Part shown: piece by piece, positions 25,479-34,822 of the stretch
How the letters are laid out: every line of letters starts with the position of its first letter
Numbering within the stretch: position 1 is the stretch's first letter
NCBI GenBank assembly: GCA_026419335.1
Contig: JANZZP010000085.1
Location: 1-36,254 of the forward strand
Length of the DNA stretch: 36,254 nucleotides
Direction of reading: 5' to 3'
From: Elusimicrobiales bacterium
Lineage (GTDB): Bacteria; Elusimicrobiota; Elusimicrobia; Elusimicrobiales; UBA9959
Translations under genes and position numbers: made by a program
The notes under the pieces: model-generated
What the model was told of the DNA's origin: nothing
Seen by the model: the letters and a program-made list of their open reading frames with translations, nothing else
Databases searched by the model: none

Positions 25479-25499
25479 CTGGCAGTATCTATAAGCCAG
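25479..25499 (-). repeat. Small hairpin between ispE and spoVG
   Basis: CTGGC (25479-25483) and GCCAG (25495-25499) give a 5-bp stem with an 11-nt loop in the 60-bp ispE-spoVG gap. No U-run follows on the minus strand. It may be a weak transcript fold upstream of the spoVG ribosome site, or chance. Confidence 0.25.
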
Positions 25500-25510
25500 C
25501 TATATTTTTA

Positions 25511-26368
25511 TTATACAATTTTTACTTTAAAAATAAAACTATATTTATCTTTCAAAACATTAAAACACTTATCCACATCTTTTTTATCATAACTAACTCC
25601 AAACACACTAGACCCTGAACCACTCATTAGAGAAACTAGTCCAAATGATGAAATATCTTCTTTTAATTCCTTTACCTTTTTTTCAAGGATAAAAGCAGAA
25701 TTTTCTAATCTATTAAACAAATACTTTGAAAAATCAACTCTATCGCATTCTTTTAGTTGACGTAAAAACTCATAAAACAAATCTAATTTTGTTTTATAGT
25801 TATATCTCATATTAGAATAAACTTCTTTTGTTGACAGAAAAATATCAGGAAAAACTAAAATTATATAAGGCATTTCTGCTTTAATATCTAACTCCTCAAT
25901 AATTTCCCCTCTTCCCTTCCCAATAGCAATCTTTCTGTTATCAAAAAAAAACATTATATCACTTCCTAATCTCGAGGCTATACCTCTAACTTTACTTTTT
26001 TCAATACCATATATATCACACATAGCTAAAAGTGTTGAAGCACAATTAGAAGAACCACCACCTAGTCCTGCTCCTTGAGGTATGTTTTTCTCTAAATAAA
26101 TATCAAAGCCATTTTTAATTTTAAATTCTTTTTTAAATTCTATTAAAGCCCTATATATAAGATTATTCTCTTTTGAAACATCTTTAAAATTAACGTTATT
26201 CTTTACAAAAATATTAATATCATTATCAGTTCTTATATTGAATTTTATCCTATCACATAAAGATACTCTTGTAAACAAAGTTACGATATCATGATAACCA
26301 TCTTCTCTTTTCTTACAAACTTCTAAAAAAAAATTTATTTTAGCATAGGATAAACATTCATAATTCAT
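25511..26368 (-). CDS. ispE: 4-Diphosphocytidyl-2-C-methyl-D-erythritol kinase IspE
   Basis: IspE phosphorylates CDP-methylerythritol in the MEP isoprenoid route. The 285-residue GHMP kinase has the catalytic Lys10 (SYAKINFFLEV), the ATP loop PQGAGLGGGSSN (97-108), and LGSDIMFFF with the catalytic Asp, plus the closing SGSGSSVFG. The usual Asp after GGGSS is Asn108 here. The Met-Lys-type start and full length are normal. Its ATG overlaps the TPR gene stop by 4 bp. Confidence 0.95.
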   Translation of the reverse strand: MNYECLSYAKINFFLEVCKKREDGYHDIVTLFTRVSLCDRIKFNIRTDNDINIFVKNNVNFKDVSKENNLIYRALIEFKKEFKIKNGFDIYLEKNIPQGAGLGGGSSNCASTLLAMCDIYGIEKSKVRGIASRLGSDIMFFFDNRKIAIGKGRGEIIEELDIKAEMPYIILVFPDIFLSTKEVYSNMRYNYKTKLDLFYEFLRQLKECDRVDFSKYLFNRLENSAFILEKKVKELKEDISSFGLVSLMSGSGSSVFGVSYDKKDVDKCFNVLKDKYSFIFKVKIV

Positions 26369-28518
26369 TCTTTTATCTCCATAGTACCAATATCAATTTC
26401 AATTAAATTAATATTATCATCAATTATAATTTTCTTTGGATAGATAAACTTTTTATCACCAGTTAAAACAAATTCGTCAACTGATAATTTATACTTATCT
26501 TCTCCATTAGTATATATCAAAGTATCAAAAAATATAAAATTCTTATTATTTTTTAACTCTAAACTATCTCGCTCTTCAAAAACTCCTTTAAATATAAAAT
26601 TTGAATTAATACTCTTATTAAAATTTTTTTCAAAAAATATATTTTTAAAGTCTAAAAATAATTTAAGTAAATTTAAAGAATCTTTTAATTTTTTTTCATA
26701 TTTTTTAAGATTCTGATAAGATGAAAAATCAATTTTTTCTTTAAAATTAACTTCTAAAATAGGAAACATAAGTGGACCTAATAATTTAAATTCTGAAATA
26801 TCTGGTTTGTTTATAAACACAAAAGAAAAAGTATATTTAAACTTTTTAGTAAAAAATAATTTCTTATATTTAAATAAAACTTTTAGATTACCACTTAGCA
26901 CATAATATTGAGGAAAATGTTTAACAAAGTTATCTAGAACTAAATTTGACTCTAATTTGTCTATAATATTTTTAATAGAACGATTAATTATTTTCTTACG
27001 ATCATAATTATCAAATAAAAATGCTTTAATATAAAAATCAAAAGCTTCATTATAACGTTTTAAAGTAGTAAGAATATCTGCTTTATGTTCAAATATTAAA
27101 GTATCGAACTCTCCAGATAATTTCATTAAAGATTCAGCTTTCTCTATATAATCATAAGCTTTAAAATAATCACCTTTTTTATAATATGCCCACGCTAACG
27201 AATCTACATAAGCATAATTAGTTGGTTCCTTCAAAACAGCCTTTTCAATCATTTCAAAAGGTGAAGGTAAAGTTATAGAATCAACCTCAATTTTAACATC
27301 AACCATATCTCTATCTACCAAAGAATAGCCAAGATAATTTAACACATTAGAATCATCTGGTTTTTTTGTAATTAAATATCCAAAATGCTTTTTAAAACAC
27401 TCCACATCATTTAACTTTTCACATATAACTCCAAGATTGTATCTAATATCATACATGTCAGATTTACTTAATACCGCAATCTCAAAATATTTTTTTGCAT
27501 CAGCATATTCTTTCATATCCATTTTACCTAATCCAAGATAGTACGCTATATCATGATTATCAGGCCATTTTTTAGCTGCTTTTTCAAGGATATCAACTGC
27601 TTTTTTAGTATTCCCCATCATTATTTCATAATAACTCATCCTTATAACATGTTCAATAGAATCTTCCCAATCTTCAATCTGCGAAAGATATTTAGAAGCA
27701 TTTAAATAGTTTTTTTTATTTTCTTCTATAAGAGCAAGCCAAAAAAGCGCTTTCTTATCTTTATTATTTTCAATTAAAAACCTGAGATATTTTTCTGCCT
27801 CATCAATATTCCCTTTTGAAATATATATTTCAGACACTCTTAGAATAATTTCTCTGTTATAAGGTTCTATAGCTAGTATTTTAAGATACTCACTTAAAGC
27901 TTTATCAATATATCCATTTTCTTCCCAATACAACGCCATAAAATAATAAGGTTTTATAGAAGATGAATCAATTTTAATGGCCTTATTTATATACTCAACT
28001 ACTTTTTTAGTATTTTTTTTTAATGAATATAATACAGCTATATTATAGTAAACATCTGCAGCTAAAGTATTGTCTATTTCAAGAATTTTATTAAAATAAA
28101 ACAATGACTCTTGTATATTATTCGTATTTAAAAGAGCTAATTGATAGTATGCTTCTATATTTTTAGGGTCAATCTCAATTGCTTTTTTATAAGCACGCTT
28201 TGCTTCATTTATATCTCCCTCTTGAGCCTTAACAGCAGCATACAAAACCCAATTATCAGCATCATTTGGTTCAAGTTCTATTATCTTTTCTATATTAGCA
28301 GAAAGTTTATCAATGTTTATCTGATTAGTCCTATATCCTTTAAGGGCAAGATTATACAAGTATTTATAAAGAAAAGGGTCTTTTACTTGAGAATTAATTT
28401 TTTCAATTATCGAATAACTAGTACTATAATTTTCTATTTTCTCATAATAAAGTGCATCAACAAAATCAGAGTAAGGAGATGAAAAAGCAGAAAGTACCAC
28501 CACCATAAAGAATTTCAT
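26365..28518 (-). CDS. TPR protein with LolB-like C-terminal domain
   Basis: A 717-residue protein with a signal peptide-like start (FFMVVVLSAFSSPYS, no lipobox Cys). A long series of tetratricopeptide repeats runs from about 75 to 520, for example NIEAYYQLALLN, AYYKKGDYFKAYDYIEKAES. The segment NVLNYLGYSLVDRD...YVDSLAWAYYKKGDYFKA is the kind found in TPR proteins encoded next to lolB and ispE in proteobacteria. Residues 538-717 (YYVLSGNLKVLF, EFKLLGPLMFPILEV) look like a LolB/DUF4292-type beta domain, an outer-membrane lipoprotein-handling fold. This is inferred from pattern and from position before ispE. It overlaps ispE by 4 bp. Confidence 0.62.
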   Translation of the reverse strand: MKFFMVVVLSAFSSPYSDFVDALYYEKIENYSTSYSIIEKINSQVKDPFLYKYLYNLALKGYRTNQINIDKLSANIEKIIELEPNDADNWVLYAAVKAQEGDINEAKRAYKKAIEIDPKNIEAYYQLALLNTNNIQESLFYFNKILEIDNTLAADVYYNIAVLYSLKKNTKKVVEYINKAIKIDSSSIKPYYFMALYWEENGYIDKALSEYLKILAIEPYNREIILRVSEIYISKGNIDEAEKYLRFLIENNKDKKALFWLALIEENKKNYLNASKYLSQIEDWEDSIEHVIRMSYYEIMMGNTKKAVDILEKAAKKWPDNHDIAYYLGLGKMDMKEYADAKKYFEIAVLSKSDMYDIRYNLGVICEKLNDVECFKKHFGYLITKKPDDSNVLNYLGYSLVDRDMVDVKIEVDSITLPSPFEMIEKAVLKEPTNYAYVDSLAWAYYKKGDYFKAYDYIEKAESLMKLSGEFDTLIFEHKADILTTLKRYNEAFDFYIKAFLFDNYDRKKIINRSIKNIIDKLESNLVLDNFVKHFPQYYVLSGNLKVLFKYKKLFFTKKFKYTFSFVFINKPDISEFKLLGPLMFPILEVNFKEKIDFSSYQNLKKYEKKLKDSLNLLKLFLDFKNIFFEKNFNKSINSNFIFKGVFEERDSLELKNNKNFIFFDTLIYTNGEDKYKLSVDEFVLTGDKKFIYPKKIIIDDNINLIEIDIGTMEIKE

Positions 28519-28531
28519 AAAAATCCTCCAA

Positions 28532-28972
28532 TCATAAATATCTTTCCATCATTATAGCATCATACTTAAAATCATAGTATTTTTTTCTAATATTATAAAT
28601 CTCAAAACCATTCTTTCTATATAAATTTATAGCATCATTATTATTTTCTCTAACTTCAAGTAATATTCTCTTAACCTTTAAATCTTTTGCAATTTCAAAA
28701 ACTTTATTTAAAAGTAAAGAACCGATACCATTCTTTATAAATTTTTTAGACACAACAAGTGAATTTATTTCTATTTCATTTCCAATAATCCAAAAATTAA
28801 TAAAAGCACATATTTTATTATAAATTTCAACAACAAAAGTATATGAATTTCTTTTCTTAAATTCATTTAAAAAACCATTTCTTCCCCAACATGGATAAGA
28901 ACTACTCCATTCAGATTCTATGGAAGCCAATGATTCAATATCATCTATAACTGCTTTTCTAATAACTATCAT
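28532..28972 (-). CDS. rimI: GNAT acetyltransferase, RimI-like
   Basis: A 146-residue GNAT enzyme. IEINSLVVSKKFIKNGIGSLLLNKVF carries the acetyl-CoA pyrophosphate loop (KNGIGSLL), and NNDAINLYRKNGFEI closes the fold. RimI acetylates the N-terminus of ribosomal protein S18. Position directly after tsaB, with a 4-bp overlap, is the common gene order and supports the name. Confidence 0.82.
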   Translation of the reverse strand: MIVIRKAVIDDIESLASIESEWSSSYPCWGRNGFLNEFKKRNSYTFVVEIYNKICAFINFWIIGNEIEINSLVVSKKFIKNGIGSLLLNKVFEIAKDLKVKRILLEVRENNNDAINLYRKNGFEIYNIRKKYYDFKYDAIMMERYL

Positions 28973-29643
28973 CTTATTTCAAATTTGGCTGGCTTAAGAT
29001 ATATTGGTTCATATCTACAATTGGAAAAATAATATGCTGCATTTATTATGTTAGCTGGTATAATCTTCATAATTTTTAAATTAGGGAAAATAATATTTTT
29101 ATTATTTTTTAGTATGTCCAAATCTATATCAAATTCATCTTTATCATAAATAACCATTCCTTTAAATTTATTAAGTTTTTTAGACATATCTTCAGAACTA
29201 AGCCATTGAGGAGTTCCACATTTAAATAATCTTTTTTCCCTTATTTTATAAAACGCAAGATAATATTCATCTCTGAAAGCATGAGATATTACAGCAATAT
29301 CTTTATTATAATCATCATTTTTAAATATATTATAAGCAAGACATTCAAAAACATCAACTCCAAATACCTTACATTTAGAAATAACTTTATATACACTAGC
29401 AAACGTATAAACAGAGCGTATTGCAGTAAATCTACCAGGACCTCTAACAATACATAAAGTTGTAATATCTTTAAATGAATAATTTAGTTTATTAATCATT
29501 TTTTTTATTTGATTTATCATAATTTCATCAAAATTTATAACTTTTTTTGAAAAAGAAACTTCTTTATTTTGATCTTTTAACATTATTTTTAAAAAAGTTG
29601 AATAATATGATAACGCACAAATTAAATCTTTTCTTTTATTCAT
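28969..29643 (-). CDS. tsaB: TsaB, t6A synthesis protein (divergent)
   Basis: A 224-residue ASKHA-fold protein that partners TsaD and TsaE for N6-threonylcarbamoyladenosine in tRNA. The segment TLCIVRGPGRFTAIRSVYTFA matches the conserved GPGSFTGLR patch. The usual start (LAIDTS) is replaced by a less conserved LICALSYYSTFL. The neighbours tsaE and rimI strengthen the call. It overlaps tsaE by 8 bp. tsaD and tsaC are not in the window. Confidence 0.78.
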   Translation of the reverse strand: MNKRKDLICALSYYSTFLKIMLKDQNKEVSFSKKVINFDEIMINQIKKMINKLNYSFKDITTLCIVRGPGRFTAIRSVYTFASVYKVISKCKVFGVDVFECLAYNIFKNDDYNKDIAVISHAFRDEYYLAFYKIREKRLFKCGTPQWLSSEDMSKKLNKFKGMVIYDKDEFDIDLDILKNNKNIIFPNLKIMKIIPANIINAAYYFSNCRYEPIYLKPAKFEIR

Positions 29644-30076
29644 ATTTCAAAATTCTTATTTCTCTCTTATTTAGATTTTCAAAAATTATTTTTATAATAT
29701 ATGGATTAAAATTTTTATATCTTTCTGTTTCATAAGGCCATTCAATTGTAACCACATTGTCACCCTCTAAATATTCCATTATTTCTAAGAAATCATAAAT
29801 TCCTTTAGTTCTATAAAAATCACAATGAACCAAATTAAACTTTTTAGTTCTATAAATTGAAACTAAAACAAAACTTGAACTAATGACAACCTCATTTGAA
29901 CCAAGACCTCTAATAATTCCATTTACAAATGTAGTTTTACCAACACCAATTTCTCCTTCAAGTAAGATAAGGTCACCTTTATTAAGTGTTTTTGAAAAAT
30001 TTGAGGCAAAATTTAGAGTATCATCCTTAGACAAGCTTTTAAAAGTGTTCAAATGTTTCAATAGTTTTTTCTTCAT
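29636..30076 (-). CDS. tsaE: TsaE, t6A synthesis ATPase
   Basis: A 146-residue P-loop protein. The Walker A is GEIGVGKTT (41-49), VHCDFYR (83-89) is the acidic segment, and TIEWPY (110-115) is the closing motif. The conserved SPTF switch is SSSF here (66-69), so the Pro and Thr are changed. The start lies 38 bp inside the end of thiL, and no strong Shine-Dalgarno is seen; a later start would remove the segment before the P-loop. Confidence 0.88.
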   Translation of the reverse strand: MKKKLLKHLNTFKSLSKDDTLNFASNFSKTLNKGDLILLEGEIGVGKTTFVNGIIRGLGSNEVVISSSFVLVSIYRTKKFNLVHCDFYRTKGIYDFLEIMEYLEGDNVVTIEWPYETERYKNFNPYIIKIIFENLNKREIRILKYE

Positions 30077-30995
30077 AATTTAATATATCAACTCCTCTAC
30101 CTTCTTCAAGATGTCCAATTTTAAAGAGATAAGGTAAATTTTTTTTCAAAATTTCAAAATCCTTAGGTTTAACTGTAAAAACAGGATTATAATCATCACT
30201 CAAAATAGACGCTTTGAAGATATCATTAATACTACTAAATTTTTCTTTCACACAACTATGAGAAGTTTCAACTATAAGATTTTTATCTATAATTGCTCTA
30301 AGCGAATTGTTTTCTGCTATTATTTGAGCAGTTTTATATAATCCATCTGAATTATCAATCATAGAAGTAGCAAAAAAAGAAAGTTTTTTTCTAAAACTAT
30401 CAAATAATGGAGGTTTTGAAAATAAGTCTATAACTTTTTCCTCATTTTCTGTAATATCTGATCTTTTTTTACTTTTCATAATTTCCACAGCAACATAAGA
30501 AAAACCTGTTTTACCCAAAATACATATAAAATCACCTTTTTTAGCTCCTTTTCTCCTAACAACTCTGTTTTTTTTAACTTTACCAATTAAAGTCATTGTA
30601 AAAAAAAGCGTTTGGCTTTTTACCAAATTGCCTCCAATATTTTTTATATTAAATAAATCTAATTCTTTTTTAAGAGCTCGTATAAAATTTTTTATCCACT
30701 GATTTTCTGTCTTATCATTTAAACCAGCAGTAACTAAACAATAAAGAGGTTTTGAATCTCCCATTGAATAAATATCACTTACATTAACTCTAACCAACCT
30801 TGATGCTATTTCATTTGGTTTTAAAAAATCAGCAATAAAATGAGTATTATCTACTATATCATCAGTCGTGACTACAAGATAATCTTTCTGATTGTAGTTT
30901 ATTACAGCACAATCATCACCAACCCCAATAATTATTTTTTCGTCTTTATAATCAAAAAATTTGTAAATATATGAAAGAATATCTTTCTCTTTCAT
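30039..30995 (-). CDS. thiL: ThiL-like thiamine-monophosphate kinase (divergent)
   Basis: A 318-residue protein of the AIRS/ThiL superfamily: IGVGDDCAVI (23-32), TTDDIVDNTHF (43-53), VNVSDIYSMGDSKP (70-83) and IDNSDGLYK fit ThiL. Several usually fixed positions differ: GGDT is GGNL (121-124), DISDGL is DNSDGL, and the GGEDYEL site is SDDYNPVF. It may be a slow or altered ThiL, or a related kinase. It overlaps nnrD by 4 bp and tsaE by 38 bp. Confidence 0.65.
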   Translation of the reverse strand: MKEKDILSYIYKFFDYKDEKIIIGVGDDCAVINYNQKDYLVVTTDDIVDNTHFIADFLKPNEIASRLVRVNVSDIYSMGDSKPLYCLVTAGLNDKTENQWIKNFIRALKKELDLFNIKNIGGNLVKSQTLFFTMTLIGKVKKNRVVRRKGAKKGDFICILGKTGFSYVAVEIMKSKKRSDITENEEKVIDLFSKPPLFDSFRKKLSFFATSMIDNSDGLYKTAQIIAENNSLRAIIDKNLIVETSHSCVKEKFSSINDIFKASILSDDYNPVFTVKPKDFEILKKNLPYLFKIGHLEEGRGVDILNYEEKTIETFEHF

Positions 30996-31870
30996 TTTTT
31001 TATTTTTTTAATAGCATCAGGTATAAAGTCAACAATATCTCGAGCTATAACTCCATAGGGAGTAAGTTTTTCTGAAGATAACTTTCCACATATCGAATGT
31101 AAAAAAACACCACAGACTGCAGCTTCAAAAGCACTGTTTTTATCAAAACCATATATCTTACCTTTTTGTGCCCATATTCCACCTATCAACCCACTAAGTA
31201 TATCACCACTTCCCGCTTTAGATAAACCAGAATTTGGAGCATCAAGAATAAAAAAATTATTTGAATCTAATACAATAGTATTGAAGTATTTAAGTACCAC
31301 AATACAATCTGTTTCATTTGACAGTTTCTGTGCAAGTTTTTTAGGTTCATCTATATCAAAAAAGCGCTTAGCTTCACCAATATGTGGTGTTAAAATAGCA
31401 AGTTTCTCTTTTAATATAGAAATATTTTTTGATAATGATATAGCATTCAAACCATCAGCATCAAGCAAAAAAGGCTTTTTTATATTTTTTATAACTTCAA
31501 TAATAAAATTTTGACTTTTATTTTCTCTACCAATTCCAGGTCCAAATACAATTAAGTCAGGAGATATATCTTCAACTAATTTCAAAAATATATCTACATC
31601 TTTTAAAGAAAAAAAATCTTTTCCTCTACCACTAAATACAATAGACTCTGGAAGAGATATTGAAATATTATCCTTTATAGAAGACGGCACAAATATATAC
31701 ACCAAGCCACACCCAACTTTAAGAGATGAAACAGAGGCAAAATAAACAGCACCAGGCATTGAAAACGAACCACCACAAATAATTACTTTACCAAAATCAC
31801 CTTTATGTGATTTATCATTCCTTTTTGGAAATATCTTTCTTATATAATTTATATCTATTTTTTTAATCAT
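30992..31870 (-). CDS. nnrD: ADP-dependent NAD(P)H-hydrate dehydratase NnrD
   Basis: NnrD repairs hydrated NAD(P)H. The 292-residue ribokinase-like protein has GKVIICGGSFSMPGAVYFA, VFGPGIGRE, FLLDADGLNAIS, LTPHIGEAKRFF and the catalytic NSGLSKAGSGDILSGLIGG. Only the dehydratase domain is present; the N-terminal epimerase (NnrE) half usually fused to it in other bacteria is missing here. It overlaps acpS by 8 bp. Confidence 0.92.
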   Translation of the reverse strand: MIKKIDINYIRKIFPKRNDKSHKGDFGKVIICGGSFSMPGAVYFASVSSLKVGCGLVYIFVPSSIKDNISISLPESIVFSGRGKDFFSLKDVDIFLKLVEDISPDLIVFGPGIGRENKSQNFIIEVIKNIKKPFLLDADGLNAISLSKNISILKEKLAILTPHIGEAKRFFDIDEPKKLAQKLSNETDCIVVLKYFNTIVLDSNNFFILDAPNSGLSKAGSGDILSGLIGGIWAQKGKIYGFDKNSAFEAAVCGVFLHSICGKLSSEKLTPYGVIARDIVDFIPDAIKKIKK

Positions 31871-32198
31871 ATTCCCTAATACAGACTGCTATTGCGTAAT
31901 CTTTAATATGACTTATGCTAACTAAACATTTATCTTTTCTACCATCTATTAGAACCTCTAAATTACCATCTTTTTTATTTAAAATTTCTATTTTATTTAA
32001 ACTCGGTATTTTTTTATTTGAAATACACTTTATATAAGCTTCTTTTGCAGCAAATCTTGCTGCATACCTTTGAGCATTATCTTTAAAAGATTCACAATAT
32101 TTGATTTCTCTGTTTGAAAAAACTTTATTTAAAAACCTTTTATTCTTTATAAGCCTTTTAATTCTTTTAGTATCAATTATATCTATCCCAACTTTCAT
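31863..32198 (-). CDS. acpS: Holo-[acyl-carrier-protein] synthase AcpS
   Basis: A 111-residue AcpS that transfers 4'-phosphopantetheine from CoA to acyl carrier protein. Asp6 in MKVGIDIIDTKRI, the segment ARFAAKEAYIKCI with Glu and Lys for Mg2+ and CoA, and VSISHIKDYAIAV match the family over its whole usual length. It lies 10 bp after glmS. Confidence 0.95.
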   Translation of the reverse strand: MKVGIDIIDTKRIKRLIKNKRFLNKVFSNREIKYCESFKDNAQRYAARFAAKEAYIKCISNKKIPSLNKIEILNKKDGNLEVLIDGRKDKCLVSISHIKDYAIAVCIREYD

Positions 32199-32208
32199 AT
32201 GCTAAGAT

Positions 32209-34080
32209 TTATTTAACAGTAACACTTTTGGCAAGATTCCTGGGCTTATCTATATCAAGACCTTTTTTAAAGGCTATATAATAGGCAAACATTTGAAGAG
32301 GAATTGTAGATGTAACAGGGCTAAACCATTCAGACACCTTCGGCACTAATATCCTCCAATCTGCTCTAACTTGTTTTGAAGAAATATCATCACACAAAGC
32401 TATAACCTTTGCTCCTCTTGCTTTAACTTCTTCAATATTAGATCGCATAAGTTCAAAATCACTAGTAGAAAAAGCAATTGCTACAACAGGAATACCATCA
32501 TTAATTATTGCAATAGGTCCATGTTTCATTTCACCTGCAGCATAACCCTCCGCATGAAGGTAACTAATTTCTTTTAACTTCAAAGCACCTTCTAATGCAA
32601 TAGGATAATTTATTCCACGAGCTATATATAAGAAATCATTTTTATCAGATACATCATCAACTATTTTTTTTATATACTCTTCCGATTTAAATATTTTTCT
32701 TATGATTTTAGGTAACTCAATAAGTTCTTTAGCATATTCTCTTGCTTTTGTTATTAAGAGTTTATCTCTCTTATATGCTGTATGTAACAAAAGCACATAT
32801 AAAGCAGCAAGTTGTGATGTAAAAGCTTTTGTAGAAGCAACCGCAATCTCAGGTCCACAGTGAGTATACAATACCCAATCTGCTTCTCTAGAAACAGTTG
32901 AACCTACAACATTTACAATAGCAAAAATCCTATTTCCATTTCTTTTAGCAATTCTAACTGCTTCAAGAGTATCAGCAGTCTCACCTGATTGAGTAATAAC
33001 ACATATAAGAGCATTTTTATCTAAAACATTTTGCCTATATGGAAATTCACTTGCCAAATCAGCATCCGCGGGTATACCAAAACTTTCAAAAAGATACTTT
33101 CCACATAAACAAGCATGATATGCAGTACCACAACCGATAAAATGAATATATGAAAAACTTTTTAAATCTTTATCACTCATTCCAGTTTCTTTTTCAAATA
33201 TATTTGAATCAACTGGTAAAATCCTTCTCATAAGTGTATTTTCAAATGCTGTATCTTGTTCAAATATTTCCTTAATCATAAAATGTCTATAACCGCCCCT
33301 TTCTGCCATTTTTATATCCCAAGATATTAAATTTATCTCCTTGTTCTTTTTTTTCCCAGACATATCAAAAAAAGCAATATTTTTCAAATCCATAAAAACA
33401 ATTTCATCATCATCAACAAAATATGCTTTTTTTGTATGCTCAAAGAAACCAGAGACATCTGAGCTTATAAAAAACTCTTCCTCTCCCACTCCAACGACTA
33501 ACGGACTAAACTTTCTTGCTGCTAATATAACACCTGGAAGTTTTGACCATATTGCAGCAATAGCAAAACTACCTTTTAACTTTGAAATAGCATCAATAAA
33601 AGCCTTAAAAAAAACCGGTTGTAAAAATTCAGATCTTATTACCATTTCTTTCCTTAAATTACGATTAATTAATTCTTCAATAAGATGAGGAATTATCTCA
33701 GTATCAGTATCAGATCTAAAACTGTGTTTATCCAATTCGTTTTTAAGCTCTAAATAGTTTTCTATTATACCATTATGTACAACAACAATTTCTCCATTAC
33801 AATCAATATGCGGATGAGCATTTTCTTCAGTTGGAATACCATGAGTTGCCCATCTTGTATGCGCAATACCGCAGGAAATATTTTTATAATTTTTTTCTAA
33901 AACTTTTTTTGCAAGCAAATCAACTCTTCCTTTAACTCTATCAAGTTCTATCTTACCTTCGTAATCTAAAATAGCAATTCCACAAGAATCATATCCTCTA
34001 TATTCAAGTCTTTTAAGTCCATTAATTAATACTTTAACAGGGTCTCTTTTTGTTCCAGTATATCCAACTATACCACACAT
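32209..34080 (-). CDS. glmS: Glucosamine-6-phosphate synthase GlmS
   Basis: Makes glucosamine-6-phosphate from fructose-6-phosphate and glutamine, the first step to UDP-GlcNAc. The 623-residue protein has the Ntn glutaminase with Cys2 (MCGIVGYTG), RLEYRGYDSCGIA, AHTRWATHG and VVHNGIIENY. Two SIS isomerase domains follow (FIGCGTAYHACLCGKYLFE, ITQSGETADTLEAV, EISYLHAEGYAAGEMKHGP), and the C-terminus ends KPRNLAKSVTVK. Only 4 bp separate it from pdxJ, so a glmS ribozyme leader is absent. Confidence 0.98.
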   Translation of the reverse strand: MCGIVGYTGTKRDPVKVLINGLKRLEYRGYDSCGIAILDYEGKIELDRVKGRVDLLAKKVLEKNYKNISCGIAHTRWATHGIPTEENAHPHIDCNGEIVVVHNGIIENYLELKNELDKHSFRSDTDTEIIPHLIEELINRNLRKEMVIRSEFLQPVFFKAFIDAISKLKGSFAIAAIWSKLPGVILAARKFSPLVVGVGEEEFFISSDVSGFFEHTKKAYFVDDDEIVFMDLKNIAFFDMSGKKKNKEINLISWDIKMAERGGYRHFMIKEIFEQDTAFENTLMRRILPVDSNIFEKETGMSDKDLKSFSYIHFIGCGTAYHACLCGKYLFESFGIPADADLASEFPYRQNVLDKNALICVITQSGETADTLEAVRIAKRNGNRIFAIVNVVGSTVSREADWVLYTHCGPEIAVASTKAFTSQLAALYVLLLHTAYKRDKLLITKAREYAKELIELPKIIRKIFKSEEYIKKIVDDVSDKNDFLYIARGINYPIALEGALKLKEISYLHAEGYAAGEMKHGPIAIINDGIPVVAIAFSTSDFELMRSNIEEVKARGAKVIALCDDISSKQVRADWRILVPKVSEWFSPVTSTIPLQMFAYYIAFKKGLDIDKPRNLAKSVTVK

Positions 34081-34084
34081 AAAT

Positions 34085-34807
34085 TTAACTTATTAATTCT
34101 TTCATTTGAGTAACAGCAGATTTAAGCCCTACAAAAACTGATCTAGCAATTATTGAAAAACCAATATTAAGGCAATCCATACCAGTAATTTTTGCAACAG
34201 GTCTCACATTATAATAATCTAAACCATGTCCTGCATGAAGCCCCATCTTTAGTTCTTTTACAAGATATGATGCAAGTTGTAATCTTTCCAGTTCTTTTGC
34301 CTGATTTTTCTTTCCCCAACTTTCAGCGTAGGTTTTAGTACACAATTCAACCACATCTGCTCCCATTTTATATGCTGTTCTTATATAGTTTGCTTCGGGA
34401 TCAAGAAATAAACTTACTTCTACTCCTTTATCAGAAAGGGTTTTAATTATTTTCTCAATTTCTTTAATCTGATTTTTATCAGATAACTTCAAACCACCTT
34501 CAGTAGTTACCTCTCCTGGTCTTTCAGGAACTAAACATACTGAATCTGGAAGGTATTTTAAAGCGACAGAAAGCATTTCTTGAGTTGGTGCCATTTCAAG
34601 ATGAACTAAACACTTAACCTCCTTTCTTATTCTTTCTAAATCATATTCTTGCATATGACGCCTATCACCACGTATATGCATCACAATCATATCAGCTCCA
34701 CTACTTATTACAACCCTTGCGGCTTCAACTGGATCAGGATTAGTTTCCCTTCTTGCTTGTCTTAGTGTGGCAACATGATCAATATTTACACCTAACTTTG
34801 GTGGCAT
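34085..34807 (-). CDS. pdxJ: Pyridoxine 5'-phosphate synthase PdxJ
   Basis: Joins 1-deoxyxylulose-5-phosphate and amino-acetone-phosphate to pyridoxine phosphate in the DXP-dependent vitamin B6 route. The 240-residue TIM barrel contains KLGVNIDHVATLRQARR, MIVMHIRGDRRHMQEYD, CLVPERPGEVTTEGG, LDPEANYIRTAYKMGADVVELC and LHAGHGLDYYNV. A strong Shine-Dalgarno (GGAGGGGG) stands before the ATG. Confidence 0.97.
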   Translation of the reverse strand: MPPKLGVNIDHVATLRQARRETNPDPVEAARVVISSGADMIVMHIRGDRRHMQEYDLERIRKEVKCLVHLEMAPTQEMLSVALKYLPDSVCLVPERPGEVTTEGGLKLSDKNQIKEIEKIIKTLSDKGVEVSLFLDPEANYIRTAYKMGADVVELCTKTYAESWGKKNQAKELERLQLASYLVKELKMGLHAGHGLDYYNVRPVAKITGMDCLNIGFSIIARSVFVGLKSAVTQMKELIS

Positions 34808-34822
34808 ATAACCCCCTCCTTT

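Noticed and set aside
33341..33688. Plus-strand open frames such as this one and others (for example 14072-14422, 28141-28482)
   Set aside because: They lie opposite well-supported minus-strand genes, lack family likeness and have compositions expected from antisense reading of A+T-rich genes.
34081..34084. glmS ribozyme
   Set aside because: Only 4 bp separate pdxJ and glmS, and no ribozyme-like leader can fit without lying in pdxJ coding sequence.
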